From contig NZ_BMRE01000045.1 of NCBI RefSeq assembly GCF_014648475.1, forward strand, positions 1-64,000: 64,000 nt of DNA, read 5' to 3'. Source of the stretch: Lentzea flava. GTDB lineage: Bacteria; Actinomycetota; Actinomycetes; Mycobacteriales; Pseudonocardiaceae. Positions 1-7,648 of this stretch are shown in pieces (the stretch's first letter is position 1; the number at the start of each line of letters is the position of its first letter). The notes beneath the pieces were generated by a model that searched no databases, was not told the origin of the DNA, and saw nothing but the letters and a program-made list of their open reading frames with translations. A program made the translations under genes and the position numbers.

Positions 1-403
1 ACTTGCTCCGCGACACGAACTGTGTCAACTCAGCTGAGACTGAAGAGGCACGCTTTTCGCCCGCTTGACACCCCTCCCTGGGTGTGGCTCGCTCCGGTAC
101 GACTTGTGACGGGACACGCCCCACCCGGAACGCAACCACCTACGCAACCGGCGGCCGCCCAAAGCAACCGGCGTGCCATCAACCCGCTGAAGGCGCTGGT
201 GGGTCTTTGATCAGATTGGCGGGGTCTGGGGCGGAGCCCCAGAAAGCAGCCGGAACACACGCACGCACCGCAACCACCTACGGACACCCAACAGGAACCC
301 GCCGACGCAACCGGGGGACGACCCACAAAACCCACGCGCAGGCCCACGGTGTCCTCCACCACCACAACCCTGCACGTCAAACAGCCCGAGATATCCTCTC
401 CCG
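1..403. other. Upstream region with no supportable gene
   Basis: I see no convincing coding region here; the open frames lack start signals and family resemblance. Two things stand out. A perfect 14-bp direct repeat (CGCAACCACCTACG) lies at 131-144 and 269-282. A GC-rich hairpin with a 7-bp stem and 3-base loop (CTGGGGC/GCCCCAG) lies at 226-242, in the 'GGGGTCTGGGGCGGAGCCCC' style often scattered through actinomycete intergenic DNA. It may hold the 3' flank of a gene to the left and the promoter for the small ORF at 404. Confidence 0.4.
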
Positions 404-502
404 GTGGAACACATCTTCACGGGACTCCTGGTACTAGTGACGATCGCAGTCATGTGGTTCGCGGGCTACGTCGTCTACCGCCTGTACTCCGATCAGCGAT
501 GA
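404..502 (+). CDS. Predicted 32-aa single-pass membrane protein
   Basis: This short frame starts with GTG at 404 and encodes 32 residues. A hydrophobic core (LLVLVTIAVMWFAGYVVY, about residues 8-25) is followed by a basic/polar tail ending RLYSDQR, so it looks like a one-helix membrane protein. Its TGA stop (500-502) overlaps the ATG of the nitrobindin gene (499-501) in an ATGA junction, which suggests translational coupling. I recall similar tiny membrane proteins before nitrobindin genes in other actinobacteria, but did not check. The codons are high-GC and the protein has a plausible topology, so I regard it as real. Its function is unknown. No good ribosome-binding site is visible. Confidence 0.55.
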   Translation: MEHIFTGLLVLVTIAVMWFAGYVVYRLYSDQR

Positions 503-1134
503 CGCAGGGCACCCCAATCCCAGGCAGCGGCGACGAGGCCATCCGCCTGGCAGAAGAGCGAGCCGCGGCCACCAGAGCCCGCAACCTCCCCCAGTTCACG
601 GACATGCCGATCCCCGGCGACACCGCGAACCTGCGAGAGGGCGCCAACCTGAACGACGCCCTGCTGAGCGTCCTCCCCCTGGTGGGCGTGTGGCGCGGCG
701 AGGGAGAGGTCGTCTACCCGACGATCGACGGCCCGTTCCGCTTCGGCCAGCAGATCACGTTCGCCCACGACGGCCGCCCGTTCCTCATCTACGAGGCGCG
801 CAGCTGGCTGCTCAACGAGGCCGGCGAGGTCATCCGCCCCGCGGCCCGCGAGCAGGGTTTCTGGCGTCCCCAGGCCGATGACACGATCGAGCTGCTGCTC
901 ACCCACAACACGGGCATCATCGAGCTGTACTACGGCAAGCCGCGCACCCAGACGTCGTGGGAGTTCGAGACGGACGCCGTGATCCGCACCGCGAGCGCCA
1001 AGGAGGTCACGGCCTCGCAGCGCCTGTACGGCATCGTCAACAACGGCGACCTCGCGTACGTCGAGGAGCGGGCGATGGTCGGTCAGAAGATGCAGCCGCA
1101 CGCGTCGGCGCACCTCAAGCGCGTCGTCGGCTAG
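499..1134 (+). CDS. Nitrobindin-family haem-binding beta-barrel protein
   Basis: The protein has 211 aa from the ATG at 499. From about residue 55 it shows the nitrobindin (DUF1794, FABP-like) pattern: LLSVLPLVGVWRGEGEVVYPTI, then FGQQITFAHDGRPFLIYEARSW and FWRPQADDTIELLL. Family members are about 160-200 aa ten-stranded barrels that bind ferric haem and are thought to react with peroxynitrite or NO. The GxWxGxG segment and the conserved strands are present. The first 45 residues are a polar extension. The start at 499 is preferred over an upstream in-frame ATG at 349 because it overlaps the stop of the small membrane protein. The M. tuberculosis counterpart is probably Rv0813c. Confidence 0.85.
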   Translation: MTQGTPIPGSGDEAIRLAEERAAATRARNLPQFTDMPIPGDTANLREGANLNDALLSVLPLVGVWRGEGEVVYPTIDGPFRFGQQITFAHDGRPFLIYEARSWLLNEAGEVIRPAAREQGFWRPQADDTIELLLTHNTGIIELYYGKPRTQTSWEFETDAVIRTASAKEVTASQRLYGIVNNGDLAYVEERAMVGQKMQPHASAHLKRVVG

Positions 1135-1152
1135 AAGACACGCAATTCGGGG

Positions 1153-1192
1153 TCGTGGGATTGTTCAACAATCCCACGATTCCCCGTAGCAT
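1153..1192 (+). promoter_or_regulatory. 27-bp palindromic operator and leaderless -10 box of pxpBC
   Basis: Positions 1153-1179 form a perfect inverted repeat with 13-bp arms (TCGTGGGATTGTT) around one central base. Its core TTGTTCAACAA matches the FadR/FCD GntR operator form TNGTNNNACNA. A TAGCAT box at 1187-1192 lies six bases before the ATG at 1199, the spacing of a leaderless promoter. The palindrome would then cover about -46 to -20, where a bound repressor blocks polymerase. It could alternatively act as a terminator hairpin for the nitrobindin gene, but there is no T tract. Confidence 0.6.
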
Positions 1193-1198
1193 GTGTCC

Positions 1199-1786
1199 AT
1201 GCTGCTGCGGCGCTGCGGAACCGATGCGCTCCTCGTCGAGGTCGACTCGCTGACCGAGGTCGCAGCCGTGCGCGCCGCGCTGCACGACCTCGACGGCGTC
1301 GAGGAGCTCGTCCCCGCCGCCAGAACCGTGCTGGTCAAAGGCGCCCTCCCGCAGGTCAAGGAGGTGCTCGCCACGGTCGACCTGACGCACGCGCCGGAGA
1401 CGAGATCCCGCGAGGTCACCATCCCCGTCATCTACGACGGCCCCGACCTGACCCTCGTCGCCGAGACGGCGAACGTCACCCCCGACGAGGTCGTCCGGCT
1501 GCACACCGGAGCCACCTACGAGGTCGCCTTCTGCGGCTTCGCTCCCGGCTTCGGCTACCTGACCGGTCTGCCGGAGGTTCTTCAGCAGCCCAGGCTCGAC
1601 TCCCCGCGCACGAAGGTGCCGGCGGGCAGCGTTGGCATCGCGGGCGAGTTCACCGCCGCCTACCCCAGATCCACGCCCGGCGGCTGGCGGCTGATCGGCC
1701 GCACCGAGATCACCCTCTTCGACCCGGCAGCCGAGACCCCGGCACTGCTGGCCCCCGGCGACAGCGTCAGGTTCGTGGTCGCATGA
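1199..1786 (+). CDS. pxpB: 5-oxoprolinase subunit PxpB (KipI family)
   Basis: The 195-aa protein carries the PxpB/KipI signatures GFAPGFGYLTGLP (about residues 101-113), SPRTKVPAGSVGIAG and YPRSTPGGWRLIG. With PxpC and PxpA it forms the bacterial ATP-dependent 5-oxoprolinase that opens pyroglutamate to glutamate in the cytoplasm. The ATG at 1199 is chosen because a TAGCAT box ends six bases upstream (leaderless); a GTG two codons earlier is possible. The stop overlaps the pxpC start by 4 bp (ATGA at 1783-1786). No pxpA (LamB/YcsF) gene is adjacent, which is unusual. Confidence 0.9.
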   Translation: MLLRRCGTDALLVEVDSLTEVAAVRAALHDLDGVEELVPAARTVLVKGALPQVKEVLATVDLTHAPETRSREVTIPVIYDGPDLTLVAETANVTPDEVVRLHTGATYEVAFCGFAPGFGYLTGLPEVLQQPRLDSPRTKVPAGSVGIAGEFTAAYPRSTPGGWRLIGRTEITLFDPAAETPALLAPGDSVRFVVA

Positions 1787-2634
1787 AGCGCACCATCACG
1801 ATCGTCCGCACCGGCCCGCAGGCGCTGATCCAGGACCTGGGCCGCCCCGGCCACGCCCACCTCGGCGTGCCGCCGTCCGGCGCGGTCGACCCGGACTCCA
1901 TCACGCTCGCCAACCGCCTCGTCGGCAACCCGGAAACCGCCGCGGGCCTCGAACTCCTGCTGGGCGGTGCGCACATCACGGCCGACGCGTCCTGCACGGT
2001 CGCGGTGACCGGACCGGCCGTGGAGGTCCGGATCGACGGCAGGCTCGCCGACTCGCACCAACCCTTGCACCTCCCGAAGGGCTCCACGCTGGAGATCGGC
2101 ACCCCGGACACCGGCCTGCGCACCTACCTGGCCGTCTCCGGCGGCATCGACACGCCACCCGCACTCGGCAGCCGGTCGACCGACCTGCTCTCCGGGATCG
2201 GTCCAGAACCGTTGCGGGACAACGACGTTCTCGAACTCGGAGCGCCGGCTCCCGCGAACGGCGCGGACGTCGTGCCACCACTGCGGGCACCGCGTGAGCT
2301 CGACGTCCCCATCCGGCTCGGCCCGAGGGACGACTGGTTCGACGACGCGGAAACCCAGCTGCGGCAAGGGGTCTGGACGGTGTCCGACCGCAGCAACCGG
2401 GTCGGCGTGCGCCTGCAGGGCACGAAGCTGAATCGTCGTGACGGCGAGATTCCCAGCGAGGGCATGATCACCGGCGCGGTCCAGGTGCCGCCGGACGGGC
2501 ACCCCGTGGTCTTCCTGAACGACCACCCGACCACCGGTGGTTACCCGGTCATCGGTGTCGTCGACCGTGATCACCTGCGGTTTCTCGGCCAGGCGCGGCC
2601 GGGGACGACGGTCAGGTTCCGCCCGATCGACTGA
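1783..2634 (+). CDS. pxpC: 5-oxoprolinase subunit PxpC (KipA, carboxyltransferase-like)
   Basis: The 283-aa protein belongs to the KipA/biotin-dependent carboxyltransferase-like family. The N-terminal GPQALIQDLGRPGHAHLGVPPSGAVD and later SNRVGVRLQG, SEGMITGAVQVPPDGHPV and DHPTTGGYPVI are typical of PxpC. It partners PxpB in pyroglutamate cleavage. The gene is translationally coupled to pxpB (ATGA overlap). The length is near the family norm. The next gene, a chitinase, has its own regulated promoter, so this looks like the end of a two-gene operon. Confidence 0.9.
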   Translation: MKRTITIVRTGPQALIQDLGRPGHAHLGVPPSGAVDPDSITLANRLVGNPETAAGLELLLGGAHITADASCTVAVTGPAVEVRIDGRLADSHQPLHLPKGSTLEIGTPDTGLRTYLAVSGGIDTPPALGSRSTDLLSGIGPEPLRDNDVLELGAPAPANGADVVPPLRAPRELDVPIRLGPRDDWFDDAETQLRQGVWTVSDRSNRVGVRLQGTKLNRRDGEIPSEGMITGAVQVPPDGHPVVFLNDHPTTGGYPVIGVVDRDHLRFLGQARPGTTVRFRPID

Positions 2635-2645
2635 GGACCCCGCCG

Positions 2646-2675
2646 TTGACGGTAGTGGTCCAGACCAAATACCGT
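2646..2675 (+). promoter_or_regulatory. Chitinase promoter with DasR-type (dre) operator
   Basis: A -35-like TTGACG (2646-2651) is followed after 18 bases by TACCGT (2670-2675). Between them sits TGGTCCAGACCA (2656-2667), a 12-bp sequence matching the dre consensus TGGTCTAGACCA of the GntR regulator DasR, except that the central pair is CA rather than TA. Streptomyces chitinase genes carry the same element, where GlcNAc-derived signals release DasR. Its position between the two promoter boxes fits direct repression. Confidence 0.75.
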
Positions 2676-2718
2676 AACCGTCAGGCCGCCGCGGACCTCT
2701 ACCGACCTGGAGTTCCGC

Positions 2719-5253
2719 ATGCGCCGAATCCCTGCACTGCTGGCAGTTCTGGTCGCCGTACTGGCCCTGGCCGTGCCCGCACAGGCCGCCACGGGCATCA
2801 CCGCGACCTTCTCCCGCACCGGTACGAGCGGCAAGTTCGTGGTCGCCAACGCGAGCACGACCGCGCTCAACGGGTGGTCGATCAAGTTCGACCTGCCCGC
2901 CGGTGTCACGGTGAGCAACGTCCAGAACGCGACGACGACCCAGAGCGGCACCAGAGTGACGCTCACTCCCGCCTTCTACATCAACAACATCCCTGCCGGG
3001 CGCACCACCGAGCCCTACAGCCCGACGTTCACGTTGAGCGCGGCTGCCGACCCCACCGCCTGCACGATCAACAACATGGCCTGCGACGGCAGCGGTGATC
3101 CCGCGCCGGCACCGACCGGCCTCACCGCCGACTACTCGGTCTCCGGCGGCACGGCCAAGTTCATCGTGCGCAACCACACCACCGCCGCCGTCAGCGACTG
3201 GTCGATCGTCTTCACCCTGCCGAGCGGTGTGACCGTCGGCAACGGCCAGAACGGCACGATCTCCCAGAGCGGCAACCAGGTCACGCTGACCCCCGCGTAC
3301 TACAACAAGACGGTAGCGGCGGGTGGCAGCACCGAGCCGTACAGCCCGACGTTCTCGATCAGCGCGAACGTCGACCCGGTGACCTGCCGCGTCAACAACG
3401 CGAACTGCGACGGCAGCGCCGACACTCCACCAAGCGCGCCAACGGGTCTGGCCTCGCCGACGAAGACCACGCGCACGGTGACGTTGCAGTGGAACGCCTC
3501 CACCGCGGGCTCGCTGCCGATCGCCGGCTACGAGGTCTACAACGGGTCAGCGTTGGCGGCGAGCAGCACCACGACGTCCGCGATCGTCACCGGCCTGAAC
3601 CCGAACACCGCCTACTCGTTCACGGTGCGGGCCAAGGACACCAAGGGAACGCTGAGCGCATCGAGCAGCGCCCTGAGCGTCACGACCAACAACCCGGCCG
3701 ACGACACCACGCCCCCGACCGCACCGGGCAACCTGCGCGCCACGGCGAAGGACGCGGGCAGCATCTCGTTGGCGTGGAACGCATCCACGGACAACCGGGG
3801 TGTCGCGAACTACGACGTCTACGTGGGCACGACCGTGAAGACGACCGTTTCCGGCACCACGGCAACGGTTTCCGGCCTCGCACCGTCGACGAGCTACACG
3901 TTCACGGTCAGGGCGAGGGACATCTACGACAACCTGTCCTCGCCGAGCAACGCGCTGACCGAACGCACGAACGACATCGTCAGCGGGTACGCCCGTGTCG
4001 GGTACTTCGTGCAATGGGGCATCTACGGACGCCAGTACTTCGTGAAGGACATGGACGCCGCGAAGCTGACCCACGTCAACTACGCGTTCGGCAACATCGA
4101 CCCGGTCAACCTGACGTGCCTGCACGGCGTCACGAAGGGCACCACGCCGAACCCGCAGGACCCGAACCAGGGCGACGGCGCGGGTGACGCGGAGGCCGAC
4201 TACAGCAGGCCGATGAGCGCGGCGCAGTCCGTCGACGGTGTCGCCGACACGGGCTGGGAACCGTTGCGCGGCAACTACAACCAGCTCAAGAAGCTCAAGG
4301 TGAAGTTCCCGCACCTCAAGATCCTGATCTCGCTCGGCGGCTGGACGTACTCGAAGTACTTCTCCGACGTGGCGGCCACCGACGCGGCGCGCAAGAAGTT
4401 CGTGTCGTCCTGCCTGGACATCTACCTCAAGGGCAACCTGCCCGTGTACAACGGCGCCGGCGGGCCCGGCAGCGCGGCGGGGATCTTCGACGGCATCGAC
4501 CTCGACTGGGAGTGGCCGGGCGCCGAGGGACACGCGGGCAACCACTTCGGCCCACAGGACAAGGTGAACAACTCGCTGCTGATCGAGGAGTTCCGCCGTC
4601 AGCTCGACGCGCTGGGCGCCACGACCGGCAAGCGCTACCAGCTCACCGCGTTCACCCCGGCCGACCCGGCCAAGATCGCGGCGGGCTGGGAGCTCGGGCG
4701 GGTCGCGCAGTCGATGGACATCTTCAACGTCCAGGGCTACGACTTCCACGGCGCGGGCAGCGACAACTCCTGGGAGCCCAACAGGACGGGTCACCAGGGC
4801 AACCTGCACGCCGACACCGACGACCCGTACTCGTTCCACTTCAGCGTCGAGAACGCGGTGAACGAGTACCTCGACGCCGGTGTGCCGCCGCGCAAGATCA
4901 CCGTCGGGCTCGCGTTCTACGGCCGCGGCTGGCAGAACGTCACGGCCGGCGGCAAGAACGGTGAATGGCAGGCAGCGGGTGGCGCCGCACCGGGCCAGTT
5001 CGCCGAGGAAGCGGGCACGCGCGGGTACGCGAACCTCGTGGCGAGTGTGCCGAACTGCACCGTCCACCACGACGAGCAGGCCGTGGCGACGTACTGCTAC
5101 AACGGCAACCAGTGGTGGACCTTCGACGACGCGTGGTCGATCCAGCGCAAGGCGGAGTGGATCAAGTCGAAGGGGCTGCTGGGCGCGATGATCTGGGAGA
5201 TGTCGGGTGACCGCGGTCCGTTGCTGACCGCGGTCGACACGAACTTCCGCTAG
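2719..5253 (+). CDS. Secreted multidomain GH18 chitinase
   Basis: The 844-aa protein starts with a Sec signal peptide (to about residue 24, cut after AQA). Two tandem carbohydrate-binding modules of the CBM2 fold follow (about 25-125 and 133-235, each with a PYSPTF repeat and a C-x5-C end). Two fibronectin type III domains come next (about 238-325 and 332-418), then a GH18 catalytic barrel (about 422-844). The catalytic DxxDxDxE motif is FDGIDLDWEW, with E598 as the acid. It should cleave beta-1,4-GlcNAc chains outside the cell. The start follows a GGAG site and lies 44 bases after the promoter with the DasR-type operator. Its TAG shares a CTAG with the opposing pabC stop. Confidence 0.95.
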   Translation: MRRIPALLAVLVAVLALAVPAQAATGITATFSRTGTSGKFVVANASTTALNGWSIKFDLPAGVTVSNVQNATTTQSGTRVTLTPAFYINNIPAGRTTEPYSPTFTLSAAADPTACTINNMACDGSGDPAPAPTGLTADYSVSGGTAKFIVRNHTTAAVSDWSIVFTLPSGVTVGNGQNGTISQSGNQVTLTPAYYNKTVAAGGSTEPYSPTFSISANVDPVTCRVNNANCDGSADTPPSAPTGLASPTKTTRTVTLQWNASTAGSLPIAGYEVYNGSALAASSTTTSAIVTGLNPNTAYSFTVRAKDTKGTLSASSSALSVTTNNPADDTTPPTAPGNLRATAKDAGSISLAWNASTDNRGVANYDVYVGTTVKTTVSGTTATVSGLAPSTSYTFTVRARDIYDNLSSPSNALTERTNDIVSGYARVGYFVQWGIYGRQYFVKDMDAAKLTHVNYAFGNIDPVNLTCLHGVTKGTTPNPQDPNQGDGAGDAEADYSRPMSAAQSVDGVADTGWEPLRGNYNQLKKLKVKFPHLKILISLGGWTYSKYFSDVAATDAARKKFVSSCLDIYLKGNLPVYNGAGGPGSAAGIFDGIDLDWEWPGAEGHAGNHFGPQDKVNNSLLIEEFRRQLDALGATTGKRYQLTAFTPADPAKIAAGWELGRVAQSMDIFNVQGYDFHGAGSDNSWEPNRTGHQGNLHADTDDPYSFHFSVENAVNEYLDAGVPPRKITVGLAFYGRGWQNVTAGGKNGEWQAAGGAAPGQFAEEAGTRGYANLVASVPNCTVHHDEQAVATYCYNGNQWWTFDDAWSIQRKAEWIKSKGLLGAMIWEMSGDRGPLLTAVDTNFR

Positions 5254-6092
5254 TACTCGGACTCGTACAGGCCCTGCAGCTCGGTGAGCAGGGCCGACGA
5301 GTCGGGCAGCTGCTTGCCGTCCAGCACGTTCACCCGCGTGATCTTGCGGACGCTGGACGCGAGGAACACGCCCTCGGCGTCGTAGAGCTCGCTGGTCTGG
5401 ATCGGCTCCACGAGCACGGTCCAGCCGGCGCGCTCGGCGGCGCGGAACAACGCGTACTGCGTGGTGCCGGGCAGGATGCCGAGCTTCGACGGCGGCGTGA
5501 CGAGCGTCTTTCCCCGCACCAGGATCACGGTCGAGGTCGGGCCCTCGAGCACCGAACCGTCCGACGTCGTGAAGATGACCTCGGCGGCACCGCGGCGCTC
5601 GGCCTCGCGGATCGCGGCCATGTTGATCGCGTACGACAGCGACTTGGCGCCCAGCAGCAGCCACGGGGCGCGCTCGGCCAGGTCGGCGTCGATGCCGCGG
5701 TCCAGCGTCACCGCGGAGAGGCCCTCTGCGCGCTGCTTGAGCACCTTCGCGCCGATCTCCATGCCGAGCGCGAAACCGGTGGGCGTGCCGTCGCCGCCCT
5801 CGACACCGCGGGTGTAGACGAGCTTGAGCGCGAACTCCTCGCCGCCTGCCCAGTTGCCGATGACGAGCTCGACCGCGCGCTCGAACTCCGCGCGCGGAGG
5901 GGGCTGCATGTCGAGCATCGCGGCGGACCGGTCCAGCCGGTCCAGGTGCGGCGTGAGTTCACGGGGCTTCCCGTTGACCACGAGGATCGTTTCGAACACG
6001 CCGTCGCCGCGCATGAGTCCGAGGTCGTCGACGCGGATCTGCGGCGAGTCGGGGTCAGCGAGGGTTCCGTCGAGCAGTGCCAGCACGCGCAT
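5250..6092 (-). CDS. pabC: Aminodeoxychorismate lyase (class IV PLP enzyme)
   Basis: The 280-aa protein is a fold-type IV PLP enzyme. LMRGDGVFETILV at the N terminus, the PLP lysine in LLGAKSLSYA and SDGSVLEGPTSTV are diagnostic of the branched-chain aminotransferase/ADC lyase group. ADC lyase converts 4-amino-4-deoxychorismate to p-aminobenzoate plus pyruvate for folate synthesis. The neighbouring folate-binding ygfZ and the position equivalent to M. tuberculosis Rv0812 support PabC, although a D-amino acid or branched-chain aminotransferase cannot be excluded. ATG 6092 is chosen because a TAGGCT box lies seven bases upstream; the longer frame opposes the fur gene. Confidence 0.82.
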   Translation of the reverse strand: MRVLALLDGTLADPDSPQIRVDDLGLMRGDGVFETILVVNGKPRELTPHLDRLDRSAAMLDMQPPPRAEFERAVELVIGNWAGGEEFALKLVYTRGVEGGDGTPTGFALGMEIGAKVLKQRAEGLSAVTLDRGIDADLAERAPWLLLGAKSLSYAINMAAIREAERRGAAEVIFTTSDGSVLEGPTSTVILVRGKTLVTPPSKLGILPGTTQYALFRAAERAGWTVLVEPIQTSELYDAEGVFLASSVRKITRVNVLDGKQLPDSSALLTELQGLYESEY

Positions 6093-6099
6093 GGCACGG

Positions 6100-6122
6100 A
6101 GCCTACTGGCAGCAACTAACAT
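6100..6122. promoter_or_regulatory. Compact divergent leaderless promoters of pabC and fur
   Basis: The two start codons are only 36 bp apart. On the minus strand TAGGCT (6105-6100) ends seven bases before the pabC ATG. On the plus strand TAACAT (6117-6122) ends six bases before the fur-like GTG at 6129. Both match TANNNT-N6/7-start, the leaderless arrangement common in actinobacteria. Each -35 region would fall in or next to the other gene's start, so the Fur-type protein could control both. Confidence 0.55.
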
Positions 6123-6128
6123 GGCGTT

Positions 6129-6563
6129 GTGGAGACCGCAAGAGGCCTGCGCAAAACGCTGCACGAACGCGGCATGCGGATGACACCGCAGCGCCAGCTC
6201 GTGCTGGACGCGGTCAGGTCGCTGGGGCACGCGACGCCCGAGCAGATCTGCCAGCGCGTCCAGGAGACCGCGCCGACGGTCAACATCACCACGATCTACC
6301 GCACGCTCGACCTGCTCGACCGGCTCGGGCTGGTGCGGCACACGCACCTGGGCCACGGCGCGCCGAGCTACTCGGTCGACGAGCACCAGCACGTGCACCT
6401 GGTGTGCCACGTCTGCGGCCGCATCGACGAGATCCCGTGTGAGCTGCTCGACCCGTTGGTCGGAACATTGCGCGAGCGCGACGGGTTCGAACTGGATGCA
6501 AGCCATCTCGCGCTGTCCGGCACGTGCCGAGACTGTTTGAAGCAGGAGCAGGAGACCGAGTGA
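6129..6563 (+). CDS. Fur-family metalloregulator (Nur-like)
   Basis: The 144-aa protein has the Fur layout: a winged helix with MRMTPQRQLVLDAV and recognition segment TTIYRTLDLLDRLG, then a metal and dimer domain with HQHVHLVCHVCGRIDEI and a C-terminal CRDC. The CxxC pairs (VCHVCG and TCRDC) would hold structural zinc. The histidine cluster HxHxH and an early HATPEQ are like those of actinobacterial Nur (nickel) or Zur. I cannot fix the metal. The GTG at 6129 is leaderless. The stop overlaps ygfZ (GTGA, 6560-6563), so the two genes form an operon. Confidence 0.85.
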   Translation: METARGLRKTLHERGMRMTPQRQLVLDAVRSLGHATPEQICQRVQETAPTVNITTIYRTLDLLDRLGLVRHTHLGHGAPSYSVDEHQHVHLVCHVCGRIDEIPCELLDPLVGTLRERDGFELDASHLALSGTCRDCLKQEQETE

Positions 6564-7621
6564 TCCTCCCCGGAGCCGTCCCGCCGCCCGACGATTCCAC
6601 CGACGCAGGTGTTGCCTGGCACTACGGCGACCCGTTCGCCGAGCAGCGGTCCGCCGCTCGTTCGGTGGTCGTGGTGGACCGGTCGAACCGCGGTGTGATC
6701 GCGGTCACGGGCGAGGACCGGCTCAAGTGGCTGCACCAGCTGACGAGCCAGCACTTCGAGCAGCTGGGCGAGGGTGCCGCGACCGAGGCGCTGATCCTCG
6801 ACGCGCAGGGCAGGCTCGAGCACCACATGGTCGTCGCGAACGTCGGCGGCACGGTGTTCCTCGACGTCGAGAAGGTCGACGACCTGCTGGCGTACCTGAA
6901 GAAGATGGTCTTCTGGTCGAAGGTCGAACCGCGGGACGCGACGGCCGAGTTCGCGCTGCTGTCGATCGTCGGACCGGACACGCCCGCGATCCTGGAGAAG
7001 CTCGGCCTCCCGGTGCCGTCCGGTGTGGACGCGCTCGGCGAGGGCTTCGTGCGCCGCATGTCGTGGCCTGGTCAGGACGCCGTCGACCTGCTGGTGCCGC
7101 GCGGTGAGCTGACGCAGTGGTGGCAGAAGATCACGGACGCGGGCGCGCGGCCGGCGGGCAGCTGGGCGTTCGAGGCGCTGCGGGTCGAGTCGTTGCGGCC
7201 GCGCCAGGGCGTCGACACCGACGAGCGCACGATCCCGCACGAGGTCAGCCTGATCGACTCGGCCGTGCACCTGAACAAGGGGTGCTACCGCGGCCAGGAG
7301 ACGGTCGCCAAGGTCCACAACGTGGGACGCCCGCCGCGCCGGATGCTCCTACTCCACCTGGATGGTTCTGCCGACGCGCAGCCGGAGACCGGCGACCCGG
7401 TCACGCTGGACGGCCGAGTGGTCGGCCGGGTGGGCAGCGTCGCCCTGCACCACGAGCTGGGACCCATCGCGTTGGCGCTGGTCAAGCGATCTGTTCCGAT
7501 TGAGTCGGACCTGGTCGCCGGTGCCCCCGAGCGGGAGGTCCAGGCACGGATCGACCCCGACTCGGTGCCCCCGGACACGCCCGGTCTGGGCCGGGAAGCC
7601 GTTCGCAACCTGCGGGGCTGA
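6560..7621 (+). CDS. ygfZ: Folate-binding YgfZ/GcvT-domain protein
   Basis: The 353-aa protein has the GcvT-like fold and the YgfZ signature KGCYRGQETVAKVHNVGRPPRRM at about residues 235-257, where the cysteine is conserved. YgfZ binds tetrahydrofolate and helps assemble or repair Fe-S clusters. LKWLHQLTSQHFEQL near the N terminus is also typical. The GTG at 6560 overlaps the fur TGA. In M. tuberculosis the equivalent gene (probably Rv0811c) lies between the DUF3073 gene and pabC. Confidence 0.88.
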   Translation: MILPGAVPPPDDSTDAGVAWHYGDPFAEQRSAARSVVVVDRSNRGVIAVTGEDRLKWLHQLTSQHFEQLGEGAATEALILDAQGRLEHHMVVANVGGTVFLDVEKVDDLLAYLKKMVFWSKVEPRDATAEFALLSIVGPDTPAILEKLGLPVPSGVDALGEGFVRRMSWPGQDAVDLLVPRGELTQWWQKITDAGARPAGSWAFEALRVESLRPRQGVDTDERTIPHEVSLIDSAVHLNKGCYRGQETVAKVHNVGRPPRRMLLLHLDGSADAQPETGDPVTLDGRVVGRVGSVALHHELGPIALALVKRSVPIESDLVAGAPEREVQARIDPDSVPPDTPGLGREAVRNLRG

Positions 7622-7635
7622 GGCCACCGAGCCGC

Positions 7636-7641
7636 TACAGT
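7636..7641 (+). promoter_or_regulatory. Leaderless -10 box of the BKACE gene
   Basis: TACAGT fits TANNNT and ends seven bases before the ATG at 7649. There is no Shine-Dalgarno site, so a leaderless transcript is likely. Confidence 0.45.
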
Positions 7642-7648
7642 CGCGCCC

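Noticed and set aside
131..282. Direct repeat CGCAACCACCTACG as a CRISPR or attachment site
   Set aside because: Only two copies, no regular spacers, no cas or integrase gene nearby.
22..453. Open frames of 60-117 aa on both strands in the first 450 bp
   Set aside because: They lack start signals, show arginine/threonine/proline-rich shadow composition and have no recognisable domains. Only the micro-ORF at 404-502 has a plausible topology and coupling.
3547..5664. 705-aa minus-strand frame opposite the chitinase
   Set aside because: Antisense of a clear multidomain enzyme, with repetitive Arg/Val/Asp composition and no start signal.
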